The notes under the pieces are model-generated. The model did not search any database, was not told the origin of the DNA, and worked only from the letters and a program-made list of their open reading frames with translations. From assembly GCA_964633205.1 (NCBI GenBank), contig CAZWFN010000053.1:1-36318 (forward strand): a DNA stretch of 36,318 nt. Direction: 5' to 3'. Shown one piece after another: positions 23,608-31,401 of the stretch. Positions within the stretch are counted from its first letter, which is position 1; each line of letters begins with the position of its first letter. The stretch is from CAYVQE01 sp964633205 (GTDB taxonomy: Bacteria; Myxococcota; B64-G9). The translations under genes were made by a program, and so were the position numbers.

Positions 23608-26600
23608 CCCGGCGCCAACACATCCTGCGCTGGGCCACGGTGCTGGCGGTGGCCGTCGGGGTACCGGCCGCCTTCTGGATCGGGCTGTCGCGGTTGCACG
23701 TCGAGACCGACATCACCCGCGCCCTGCCGGGCGGCGATCCGGTGCTGGCCTCGGCGCGGCGCATTCTGGGCCGGCACCCGGCCCTGGACCTGGTCACCAT
23801 CGACCTGGGCCTGGCCGCTGCTGCGCCGGCCGCACCGCAGCGGCTGGCGCGGGCCGCCGACTGGGTGGCGGCCGAGTTGGAGCGCTCCGGACTGTTCGAC
23901 CGGGTCGGCCTGGAGCGCGCCGATCGGGCCCTGCCGGCGCTGATCGACGAGCTGGTGGCCCATCTGCCGCAGCTGTTCGACGCCCGCCAGCTGCAGCGCC
24001 AGGTGGCGCCGTTGTTGGAGCCGCGAGCGGTGCGGGCCGCGCTGCAGCGCAACCTGGATGCGCTGGCCGACCTGGAGGGGGTGGGCCGGGCGGAATGGAT
24101 GGCCCGCGATCCGCTGGGGCTGCGCCGGCTGGTGCTGGTCCGGCTGGCGGCGCTCAACCCGGCGCCCGGCGCGCGGCCCTTCGGCCGGCACCTGCTCAGC
24201 GGCGACGGCCGGCATCTGCTGCTGGTGGCCGATCCCCGCCGGCCGGGCAGCGACACCGAGCAGGCGCGCCGGATCACCGCGCTGCTGGATTCGGTGCGCA
24301 CCGGGCTGGACGGGGCGCTGGGGCCCGGGCCGAAGGTGCGGCTGACCGCGGTGGGCGCCTATCGCTCGGCGCTGGACAACGAGACCATCGTGCGGGCCGA
24401 CGCCCGCCGCGCCATCTGGGTGGCCACCCTGGGGGTGGCCTTGCTGCTGCTGCTTTGCTTTCCGCGGCCCTGGTTGGGCTTGCTGGCACTGCTGCCGGCG
24501 CTGGCCGGCGCCGGCGGCGCGCTGCTGATCTACTCGCTGCTGGAGAAATCGATCTCGGCGCTGGCGTTGGGATTCGGCGGCGCGCTGATCACCATCACCG
24601 TGGATCACGGCATCGCCTACCTGCAGTTTCTCGACCGCGACCGCGCCACCCGCGGCCGGCGGGCCGCGCGCGAGGTCTGGGCGGTGGGTCTGTTCGCGGC
24701 GCTGACCACGGCGGGCGCCTTTGCCACGCTCTATCTCAGCGGCTTCGCGATGCTGGGCCAGGTGGGTCTGTTCGCGGCGCTCGGCGTGGGGCTGGCCTTC
24801 CTGTTCGTGCATCTGATCTTTCCGCCCATCTTCCCCCAGTTGCGGCCGGCCCGGCGGCGCGCCTGGCTGCCGCTGCCCCGCTTGCTGGCCGCGGTCACCA
24901 GCGGCCGCGGCTGGTGGGCGGCCGGGTTGGCGCTGGCGGCGGCGGCCGGCCTGGCCCTGGTGGGCCGGCCCGCGCTGGAGGTCGATCTGCGGGCGATGAA
25001 CACCGTCAGCCAAGAGACCCTGGCGGCCGAGCGGCGGCTGCAGGCGGTCTGGGGCGACATCTTCCAGCGCAGCTACCTGATGCTGGAGGGCGCCGAGCTG
25101 GCGGACCTGCGGGCCAAGGCCGATCGCCTGGCCGAGATGATCGCTGAAGCGCGCCGCGAGTCCGTGCTGGAGAGCGGGTTCTCGCCATCGGGCTTGCTGC
25201 CGGGGGCGGACCGGGCGGCCGCCAACCGGCGCGCCTGGCAGGAGTTCTTCGATCCCGAACGCAGCGCCGCGCTGGAGCGACGGCTGGCCGCGGCCGGGGA
25301 CGAGCTGGGCTATGCTCCCGGCGCCTTCGCCCCCTTCATCGAGCAGCTGCGCCGGCCTCCGGCGGCCCCGCCGCGCTTGCCGCCGGCGGCGGCCGGGTTG
25401 TTGGGCCTGGCGCGCACCGACGGCGGCTGGGTGTGGCTGGGCCAGGTGGTGCCGGGCGCGGACTATCGGGCAGCCGAGTTCAGCCGGCGGGCCGCGGCCG
25501 CCGGGGCGGCCGTGTTCGACCCCGGGCTGTTCAACCGGCGGCTGGCCGACCAGCTGGGCCGGTCGTTCTTGCGCATGCTGGCGGTGGTCGGGCTGGCGGT
25601 GGTGCTGCTGCTATGCGTGCTGCTGGTCGATCCGGTGCTGGTGGCCGCGGCCCTGTTGCCGCTGGCCTTCGCCCTGGTGTCCAGCCTGGGCTTGATGCGC
25701 CTGCTGGACAAGCCGCTGGACATCCCCGGGCTGATGCTGGCCATCGTGGTGTTGGGCATGGGGGTCGACTACGCCATCTACTTCATCCGCGGCCAGCAGC
25801 GCTACCTCGACCCGCACAGCCCCCAGCTGGGGCCGGTGCGGGTGGCGGTGTTTCTGGCCGGCGGCTCGACTCTGGTGGGGCTGGGCACCTTGGCGCTGGC
25901 CGATCACGCGGTGCCGCGCTCGGCCGGGCTGACCACCTTGCTGGGCTTGGGCTGTACCCTGCTGGGCACCTTCGTGCTGCTGCCGCCGTTGCTCGAGCGC
26001 CTGTTCGCCCCGCGGCCCTTTCCCGCCTGCGCGCTGCCGGCCGGCTCGGCCGCCCACCGGCGCCTGGTCCGGGCCCGCTACCGCCACCTGGCGCCCGGGG
26101 CGCGCTTGTTCGCCCGCTTCAAGCTGCGCCTGGATCCGATGTTCGCCCGGCTGGACGCGCTGCTGGGTCCGGCCGAGCGGGTGCTCGACGTCGGTTGCGG
26201 CTTCGGGGTGCCGGCGGCCTGGCTGCTGGCCATCCGGCCCGGGCTGCACATCGACGGGCTGGAGCCCGACCCGCAGCGGGTGCGGGTGGCCGCCCGGGCC
26301 ATCGGCGAACGCGGCGCGGTGCGCCGGGGCGCGGCGCCCGAGCTGGGCCCGGCCGGGCAGGACTACGACGCGGTGCTGCTGCTCGACGTGATCCACCACC
26401 TCGACGACGCCGCGCTGGCGCGCAGCCTGGCGGCGATCCGCGACCGGCTGGCCCCCGGCGGCCGGCTGCTGCTGCGGGCCACCGTGCCCGGCCGCGGCCG
26501 CTGGGCCTGGGAGCGCGCGGCCGAGGCCGCCCGCGCGGCGGTGCGCCGGCGGCCGGTGCATTTCCGCCCGCTGGCCGCCGTGGAGGCGGCGTTGCGCGAT

Positions 26601-26708
26601 GCCGGGCTGCAGCCGGTGCACGCCGAGCCGACCGCGGCCGGCCGCGAGGAGACCTGGCTGTTGGCCGAGCGCGGCGGATCGGGACCGGGATCGGAGCCAA
26701 AGCCGTGA
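23604..26708 (+). CDS. MMPL/RND exporter fused to SAM methyltransferase
   Basis: 1034 residues. Residues 1-800 form an MMPL-type exporter: an N-terminal TM, a large periplasmic loop, a five to six TM block (ALGFGGALITITVDHGIAYLQ), a second loop, and a second block (GMGVDYAIYFIRGQQRY). The two blocks carry the Asp of the proton relay. After a basic linker, residues about 845-1034 are a class I methyltransferase (VLDVGCGFGVPAAW, then VLLLDVIHHLDDAALA). The exporter half matches ApeM-type transporters that flip the polyene lipid. The cytoplasmic methyltransferase could act on the cargo just before export. It overlaps the next gene (GTGA). Confidence 0.88.
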   Translation: MTRRQHILRWATVLAVAVGVPAAFWIGLSRLHVETDITRALPGGDPVLASARRILGRHPALDLVTIDLGLAAAAPAAPQRLARAADWVAAELERSGLFDRVGLERADRALPALIDELVAHLPQLFDARQLQRQVAPLLEPRAVRAALQRNLDALADLEGVGRAEWMARDPLGLRRLVLVRLAALNPAPGARPFGRHLLSGDGRHLLLVADPRRPGSDTEQARRITALLDSVRTGLDGALGPGPKVRLTAVGAYRSALDNETIVRADARRAIWVATLGVALLLLLCFPRPWLGLLALLPALAGAGGALLIYSLLEKSISALALGFGGALITITVDHGIAYLQFLDRDRATRGRRAAREVWAVGLFAALTTAGAFATLYLSGFAMLGQVGLFAALGVGLAFLFVHLIFPPIFPQLRPARRRAWLPLPRLLAAVTSGRGWWAAGLALAAAAGLALVGRPALEVDLRAMNTVSQETLAAERRLQAVWGDIFQRSYLMLEGAELADLRAKADRLAEMIAEARRESVLESGFSPSGLLPGADRAAANRRAWQEFFDPERSAALERRLAAAGDELGYAPGAFAPFIEQLRRPPAAPPRLPPAAAGLLGLARTDGGWVWLGQVVPGADYRAAEFSRRAAAAGAAVFDPGLFNRRLADQLGRSFLRMLAVVGLAVVLLLCVLLVDPVLVAAALLPLAFALVSSLGLMRLLDKPLDIPGLMLAIVVLGMGVDYAIYFIRGQQRYLDPHSPQLGPVRVAVFLAGGSTLVGLGTLALADHAVPRSAGLTTLLGLGCTLLGTFVLLPPLLERLFAPRPFPACALPAGSAAHRRLVRARYRHLAPGARLFARFKLRLDPMFARLDALLGPAERVLDVGCGFGVPAAWLLAIRPGLHIDGLEPDPQRVRVAARAIGERGAVRRGAAPELGPAGQDYDAVLLLDVIHHLDDAALARSLAAIRDRLAPGGRLLLRATVPGRGRWAWERAAEAARAAVRRRPVHFRPLAAVEAALRDAGLQPVHAEPTAAGREETWLLAERGGSGPGSEPKP

Positions 26709-27601
26709 GAGGTTGGTTCTACCGCGGCCTGATCGCGGCCTCGCGCTGGCTGGGCCTGTGGCTGATCGCCTTTTTCGCCTGGTGGGTGGCCACCGGCTAC
26801 TTCCTCTTCCTTCCGCGGCGGGTGGCCAACTCGATGCGCTTCTACCGCTGCCTGCTGCCGGACAGCGGCTGGTGGAGCCGGCTGGGCTTGACCTGGCGCC
26901 AGTTCCACCGCTTCGCCGGCCTGTTCGCCGAGCGGGTGCGGCTGGCCCGCGGCGGGGCGCTGGAGCGCGAGGACGAGGGCTTCGAGCGCATCGAGCAGGC
27001 CGCGGCCGCCGGCCGCGGCGGGGTGCTGCTGATGTCGCACCTGGGCAACTGGGAGGTGGCCGCCAGGCTGTTCCGCGCCGAGGGGGTGCGCTTGATGCTG
27101 TTCATGGGCCAGCGCCAGCGCGAACAGGTCGAGCGCATGCAGAAGGAGGATCTGGCCGGCGGCGGGGTGGAGGTCCAGATCGCGCCGGCCGAGCAGGCCG
27201 ATCGCTTCGGCGCCATCGAGGGGCTGCGCTTCGTGCGCGCTGGCGGCATGGTGTCGTTCGCCGGCGACCGGCTGTGGTCGGCGGCCCAGCGCGCGGTGGC
27301 GGTGCAGTTTCTGGGCTGCCGCGTAGAACTGCCGGCCGGCCCGCACCTGTTCGCCCTGGCCACCGGCGCGCCGCTGTTCACCTTCTTCGCCCTGCGCACC
27401 GGCCGCCGCCGCTACCGGCTGGTGGCCTACGGCCCGCGCCGGGTCGAGGCCCCAAGCCGCGACCAGCGCTGGGCCGCGGTGCAGCGCTCGGCCCAGGAGT
27501 ACGCCCACATGCTCGAGGACGTGGTCCGCCGCTTCCCCACCCACTGGTACCACTTCGAGCCCTTCCTGGGCCCGCGCTGGCAGGCCGAAGACCCCGAATG
27601 A
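26705..27601 (+). CDS. LpxL/HtrB-like lysophospholipid acyltransferase
   Basis: 298 residues from GTG 26705. An N-terminal hydrophobic segment (about 5-30) anchors it, and SHLGNWEVA carries the H-x4-E-type catalytic motif of lipid A late acyltransferases. FAGDRLW and the GAPLFTFFALRTGRRRY stretch match the family. Length matches LpxL (about 300). In aryl-polyene clusters such acyltransferases attach the chain to a lipid carrier. Last gene of the operon, followed by a terminator-like hairpin. Confidence 0.9.
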   Translation: MRGWFYRGLIAASRWLGLWLIAFFAWWVATGYFLFLPRRVANSMRFYRCLLPDSGWWSRLGLTWRQFHRFAGLFAERVRLARGGALEREDEGFERIEQAAAAGRGGVLLMSHLGNWEVAARLFRAEGVRLMLFMGQRQREQVERMQKEDLAGGGVEVQIAPAEQADRFGAIEGLRFVRAGGMVSFAGDRLWSAAQRAVAVQFLGCRVELPAGPHLFALATGAPLFTFFALRTGRRRYRLVAYGPRRVEAPSRDQRWAAVQRSAQEYAHMLEDVVRRFPTHWYHFEPFLGPRWQAEDPE

Positions 27602-27612
27602 GCCGCCGGCCG

Positions 27613-27649
27613 CCGATCGCCGTTGCCCATCGCTGCGAACGGCAATCGG
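27613..27649 (+). terminator. Terminator-like hairpin after the polyene operon
   Basis: CCGATCGCCGTT (27613-27624) pairs with AACGGCAATCGG (27638-27649) with one mismatch and a 13-base loop, 12 bases after the operon stop. The downstream GGGTCTTGTTC has only a weak T run, so termination strength is uncertain. Confidence 0.4.
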
Positions 27650-27684
27650 GTCTTGTTCATCCGCGGTCGCGTGGTCCGGCGACC

Positions 27685-29421
27685 TCAGCGGAACGAGATG
27701 TCACCGCGCATGTCAGCCATCTGGACGGCGCTGCGGTAGGCGTCGACCGCGGCGGCCAGGTCAGCGGTGGCGGTGAAGCGGATGGTGCGTTGGTGATCGT
27801 CGAACCAGGCGATCTCCAGGTCGTTTTCCAGCAGGCCGGCCGCGGACTGCGACAAAACCACCGTATCCTGAGCGGCGGTGGCGCCGCTGCTGACCAGCTC
27901 CAGCGGCTGCTCGGCGGCGGCTCGGTTGACGATCTCGTAGCGCCAGCCCAGGTAGAGGCTGAGGTCCGGATCGTTGCCGGTAGCGCCGAGGGCCGCGGCG
28001 TGGATGCCCGGCTCGGCGCCGACGAAGACGTAGTCGCCGCCGCCGCCGCTGTCGTCCAACTCCAGCCGCACCGCCGGCAAGCCCTCGTCCACCGCGGTCA
28101 CCAGCGACTGCACCACCGGATCGCCGGCGGCGTCGGTGACCGCGGTATCGGGCTCGGGGATCTCGAGCCGGCCTTCGGTGCCCGCGTCGACCAGCAGCAC
28201 GGCGTAGAGCGTCTCGCCGTCGACCGCCGGTCGCTGCAGCGGCACGACCAGATCGTGGTGGACGCCGGTGTCGACCGCAGCGTAGCCGATGACCGGCTCG
28301 CGGATGGGCGGTCGGCGCTCGAACAGGACCACCCAGCCGGTGGCGGGGGCGACCACCCGGTCGATCTCGATCACGGTGGACAGCTCGCCCACCGGCCGGG
28401 CGCCCACTTCGATGTCCGGCTCTAGCGGCTCCACCGCCACCACCGGGGCGTTCAGGGTATGCGCGCCGGTGGCCAGCACCTCGGCGGCCATGGCGGATTC
28501 GAGGTCTTCCACCGCGGAGAAGTCGCCCCGATCGTAAACCGCCGTCTCCCATAGCGGCGAATAGGCCGCATCGGCCGGCAGCACGCTCAGTACGTTGTGG
28601 GTCTGGGCGGAATCCGCCTCGGTCATGAAGCCGGAGGGCGGTCCGCCGGCTGGCTGGCCGGGGTTGGTGTTGAAGGCCACGTACTGCGCCGCCAGCGGCA
28701 CTTCCCCATCGACGGTGGGCGACAGGGGGCTTTCGGCGAAGCGCAAGGAGAAGACCACCTGGTGGTCGTACCAGACCGGGGTCGCTCCCGGATCGGTATC
28801 GCCGCTGCGCAGATCGGCGGACGAGCCCTCGGGCACGATGGGACGGTTGACCAGGGTGGTGGTCCGCTCGACCGGATAGGGGCCGGCTTCGATTTCGGCC
28901 ACGCTGGTCACGGTATTGGCCTCATAGTCGCCGGGAACGGTCACCCGCATCACCTGCCACAGGTCGTTGTAGCCGGCGTCGCCCGGCACCACCCCGACCA
29001 CGTCGAGCTGATCGGTCACCGGTTCGTCCGCGCCTTCGCGGTACAAGATGTAGATGGGCGCAGGCGCGGTGGGCCGGGCGTCGAAGTTGTAGAACGAGAC
29101 CTGACGGCCGTCCGGGCCGAAGCCGCCCCGGAAGAAGGGCTCCCGGTCGAAGTCGATCGGCTGGCCGGCCGCCGGCAGCACCCCCGAGCCGTCGCGGACG
29201 AACCAGGTGCCGGCCGCGGCGCTGAACCGATCCACCTCCGCCCGAGGTGCCCGGCCGGGATCCAGGGGCAGCGGTTTGTCGTTCGTGCCGCAACCCCAGG
29301 CTCCGAGCATGGCCGCCACGGCGAGGACGCCGAGCAAGCGCGGGCCGCACGGCGTAGGCCGGCGCTCGAAGCGCGGCCGGATGGAATCCGTCCGGCTGGA
29401 TGATTGGCCCTGATTGTCCAT
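27685..29421 (-). CDS. Lipoprotein with repeated Trp-containing modules
   Basis: 578 residues. The signal peptide (LLGVLAVAAMLGAWGC) ends in a lipobox. Residues about 60-290 hold two similar modules with VPGDAGYNDLWQVM and LPADAAYSPLWETA, a pattern like the DUF7482-type repeats. Residues about 330-450 (ATGWVVLFER, VIGYAAVDTGVHHDLVV, GETLYAVLLVDAGTEG) resemble DUF7282. These names are from motif memory, not a search. A surface or envelope role is likely. ATG 29421 has AAGGGGG at suitable spacing. It is separated from the polyene cluster by convergent transcription and is probably unrelated. Confidence 0.72.
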   Translation of the reverse strand: MDNQGQSSSRTDSIRPRFERRPTPCGPRLLGVLAVAAMLGAWGCGTNDKPLPLDPGRAPRAEVDRFSAAAGTWFVRDGSGVLPAAGQPIDFDREPFFRGGFGPDGRQVSFYNFDARPTAPAPIYILYREGADEPVTDQLDVVGVVPGDAGYNDLWQVMRVTVPGDYEANTVTSVAEIEAGPYPVERTTTLVNRPIVPEGSSADLRSGDTDPGATPVWYDHQVVFSLRFAESPLSPTVDGEVPLAAQYVAFNTNPGQPAGGPPSGFMTEADSAQTHNVLSVLPADAAYSPLWETAVYDRGDFSAVEDLESAMAAEVLATGAHTLNAPVVAVEPLEPDIEVGARPVGELSTVIEIDRVVAPATGWVVLFERRPPIREPVIGYAAVDTGVHHDLVVPLQRPAVDGETLYAVLLVDAGTEGRLEIPEPDTAVTDAAGDPVVQSLVTAVDEGLPAVRLELDDSGGGGDYVFVGAEPGIHAAALGATGNDPDLSLYLGWRYEIVNRAAAEQPLELVSSGATAAQDTVVLSQSAAGLLENDLEIAWFDDHQRTIRFTATADLAAAVDAYRSAVQMADMRGDISFR

Positions 29422-29554
29422 GTTTGCCCCCTTCGGTAGCCGTGGTCCCCTCCGGTTGTTTCGCACGAGAAAATCTTGCAAGAAGGACACCAAGCCAATC
29501 GGCACTCGCGGCCGGCGGATTGCGGTGGATCCCCGCCGCTGTCGGCGCTGCCCC

Positions 29555-29654
29555 NNNNNNNNNNNNNNNNNNNNNNNNNNNNNNNNNNNNNNNNNNNNNN
29601 NNNNNNNNNNNNNNNNNNNNNNNNNNNNNNNNNNNNNNNNNNNNNNNNNNNNNN
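29555..29654. other. Assembly gap of 100 N
   Basis: Exactly 100 unknown bases, a standard placeholder for a gap of unknown size. Order across it depends on scaffolding. The 133 bases before it hold no gene beyond the lipoprotein leader; the dehydrogenase starts 5 bases after it. Confidence 0.97.
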
Positions 29655-29658
29655 CGAG

Positions 29659-31134
29659 ATGGCCATGCAGGGCTTGTTCATCAACGGCGAGTGGGGACCG
29701 GCCATGGACGGCGAGAAGCTGGACTCGATAGACCCGGCCACCGGTGAGGTGCTGGCGCGGTTTCCGGTGGCCGGCGAGCGCGAGACGGTGGCCGCCATCG
29801 AGTCGGCCGAGCGGGCCTGGACGCGATGGCGGCATACGCCGCCGCCCGCACGGGGCGAGATCATCGACCGGGCGGTGGATCACCTGCGCCACCACAAGGA
29901 CGAGATCGGTGAGATGGTCACCCGCGAGATGGGCAAGGTCATCGCCGAGGGACGCGGCGACGTACAGGAGGCGATCGATTTTCTGGGCTTCATCGCCGGC
30001 GAGGGCCGGCGGCTGCGCGGCGAGACCACCACCTCGGAACTGCCGGACAAGTTCGCCATGACGCTGCGCCAGCCCATCGGGGTGGTCGGCTGCATCACAC
30101 CGTGGAACTTCCCCACCGCCATTCCGGCCTGGAAGATCGGGGCCGCGCTGATCAGCGGCAACAGCGTGGTGTTCAAGCCGGCCAGCCAGACCCCGCAATG
30201 CGCGGCCATGCTGGTCGAGGCCTTCGAGCAGGCCGGTCTGCCCAAGGGCGTGTTGAACCTGGTCACCGGTCCGGCCGGCCGGGTGGGCCGCGAGCTGGTG
30301 GAGAATCCGCGGGTGCGGGCGGTGTCATTCACCGGCGGGGTGCCGGCCGGCACCGACGTCTACACCCGGGCGGCTGAGCTGCTCAAGCCGGTCGAGCTGG
30401 AGCTCGGCGGCAAGAACCCGCAGCTGGTGATGGACGACGCCGACATCGAGCTGGCCATCGAGGGGGTGCTGTTCGGCGCCTTCGGCTCGGCCGGCCAGCG
30501 CTGCACCGCCACCAGCCGGCTGGTGATCCACAAGGACGTCTACGATCTGGTGCTGGAGCGCTTGTTGGAGCGCACCGCGGAGCTGCGGGTCGGCGATCCG
30601 CTGGACGAGACCATCGACATGGGCCCGCTGTCGAGCCAGCAGCAGCTGGAGACGGTGCTGGGCTACATCGACAGCGGCCGCCACGAGGGCGCCGAGCTGT
30701 TGGCCGGCGGCAACAAGCTCGGCGGGGCCAGCTATGACCGTGGCTTTTTCGTCGAGCCGACCGTGTTCGCGGCCGAGCACGGCATGCGCATCACCCGCGA
30801 GGAGATCTTCGGGCCGCTGCTGGCGGTGCTGCGGGCCGAGGATTACGGCGATGCGGTGCGCATCGCCAACGACGTCGACTACGGCCTGGCGGCCTCGATC
30901 TACACCCGCGACATCAACACCGCCCAGCGGGCCATCCGCGACCTCGACGTGGGGGTGATGTACGTCAACGCCCCGACCATCGGCGCCGAGGTCCACCTGC
31001 CCTTCGGCGGCCTGAAGCACTCCGGCAACGGCGGTCGCGAGGCCGGCAGCGCGGCCATCGAAGAGTTCACCGAGATCAAGACCGTGTTCATCGATTACTC
31101 CGGCCGGCTGCAAAAGGCCCAGATCCGCGATTGA
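29659..31134 (+). CDS. NAD(P)-dependent aldehyde dehydrogenase
   Basis: 491 residues. CITPWNFP binds the cofactor and acyl group, SFTGGVPAG is the Rossmann turn, ELGGKNPQ holds the catalytic Glu and SAGQRCTATSR the catalytic Cys. The closing EEFTEIKTVFIDYSG is typical of semialdehyde dehydrogenases. It should oxidise an aldehyde to the acid; succinate or ketoglutarate semialdehyde are likely candidates but not proven. ATG 29659 or 29665 lies at the gap edge, so a longer N-terminus cannot be excluded. No linked pathway genes are visible. Confidence 0.88.
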   Translation: MAMQGLFINGEWGPAMDGEKLDSIDPATGEVLARFPVAGERETVAAIESAERAWTRWRHTPPPARGEIIDRAVDHLRHHKDEIGEMVTREMGKVIAEGRGDVQEAIDFLGFIAGEGRRLRGETTTSELPDKFAMTLRQPIGVVGCITPWNFPTAIPAWKIGAALISGNSVVFKPASQTPQCAAMLVEAFEQAGLPKGVLNLVTGPAGRVGRELVENPRVRAVSFTGGVPAGTDVYTRAAELLKPVELELGGKNPQLVMDDADIELAIEGVLFGAFGSAGQRCTATSRLVIHKDVYDLVLERLLERTAELRVGDPLDETIDMGPLSSQQQLETVLGYIDSGRHEGAELLAGGNKLGGASYDRGFFVEPTVFAAEHGMRITREEIFGPLLAVLRAEDYGDAVRIANDVDYGLAASIYTRDINTAQRAIRDLDVGVMYVNAPTIGAEVHLPFGGLKHSGNGGREAGSAAIEEFTEIKTVFIDYSGRLQKAQIRD

Positions 31135-31401
31135 TGCCTGACCGGCGACGCCGGCCGCCTGCCGGCGTAAGGATCGGTGGACTGGAGCGTACTCGGCGAC
31201 TCGTTTCGAGCCACCGGTTTTCCGGTCGCGTCCGGAACGAACCAGGGATGTTCGTCCCGCCCGTTCTCAACGAGCCGGGACGGGCCCTGGCCGCGGCCCC
31301 GGGTATGGCGGCTGCCAGGTACGGCCCTTGCACGCATCCCGAGCGAGCCGGCGGGCGGCCGGCGGCGGCTGGACCGCTGTTGCCGGCGGACTGGAGAGCG
31401 G
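31135..31401. other. Intergenic region with several small hairpins
   Basis: No gene is supported; the open frame running into it from the ATPase has no start signal. Hairpins: ACGCCGGC/GCCGGCGT (31148-31168, 5-base loop) just after the dehydrogenase stop, and ACCGGTTTTCCGGT at 31213-31226. No clear promoter for the ATPase was found. Confidence 0.5.

Noticed and set aside
5438..27601. Dialkylresorcinol or flexirubin cluster
   Set aside because: No DarA- or DarB-like gene (ketosynthase III type or cyclase/aromatase) was found; the export and ketosynthase set fits APE better.
29422..30198. Upstream extension of the minus lipoprotein frame across the gap
   Set aside because: It crosses 100 N, is antisense to the dehydrogenase, and the signal peptide with ribosome site starts at 29421.
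31177..31401. 75-codon N-terminal extension of the ATPase
   Set aside because: The stretch is intergenic in character with hairpins and no ribosome site; GGAGAG fits the ATG at 31402.
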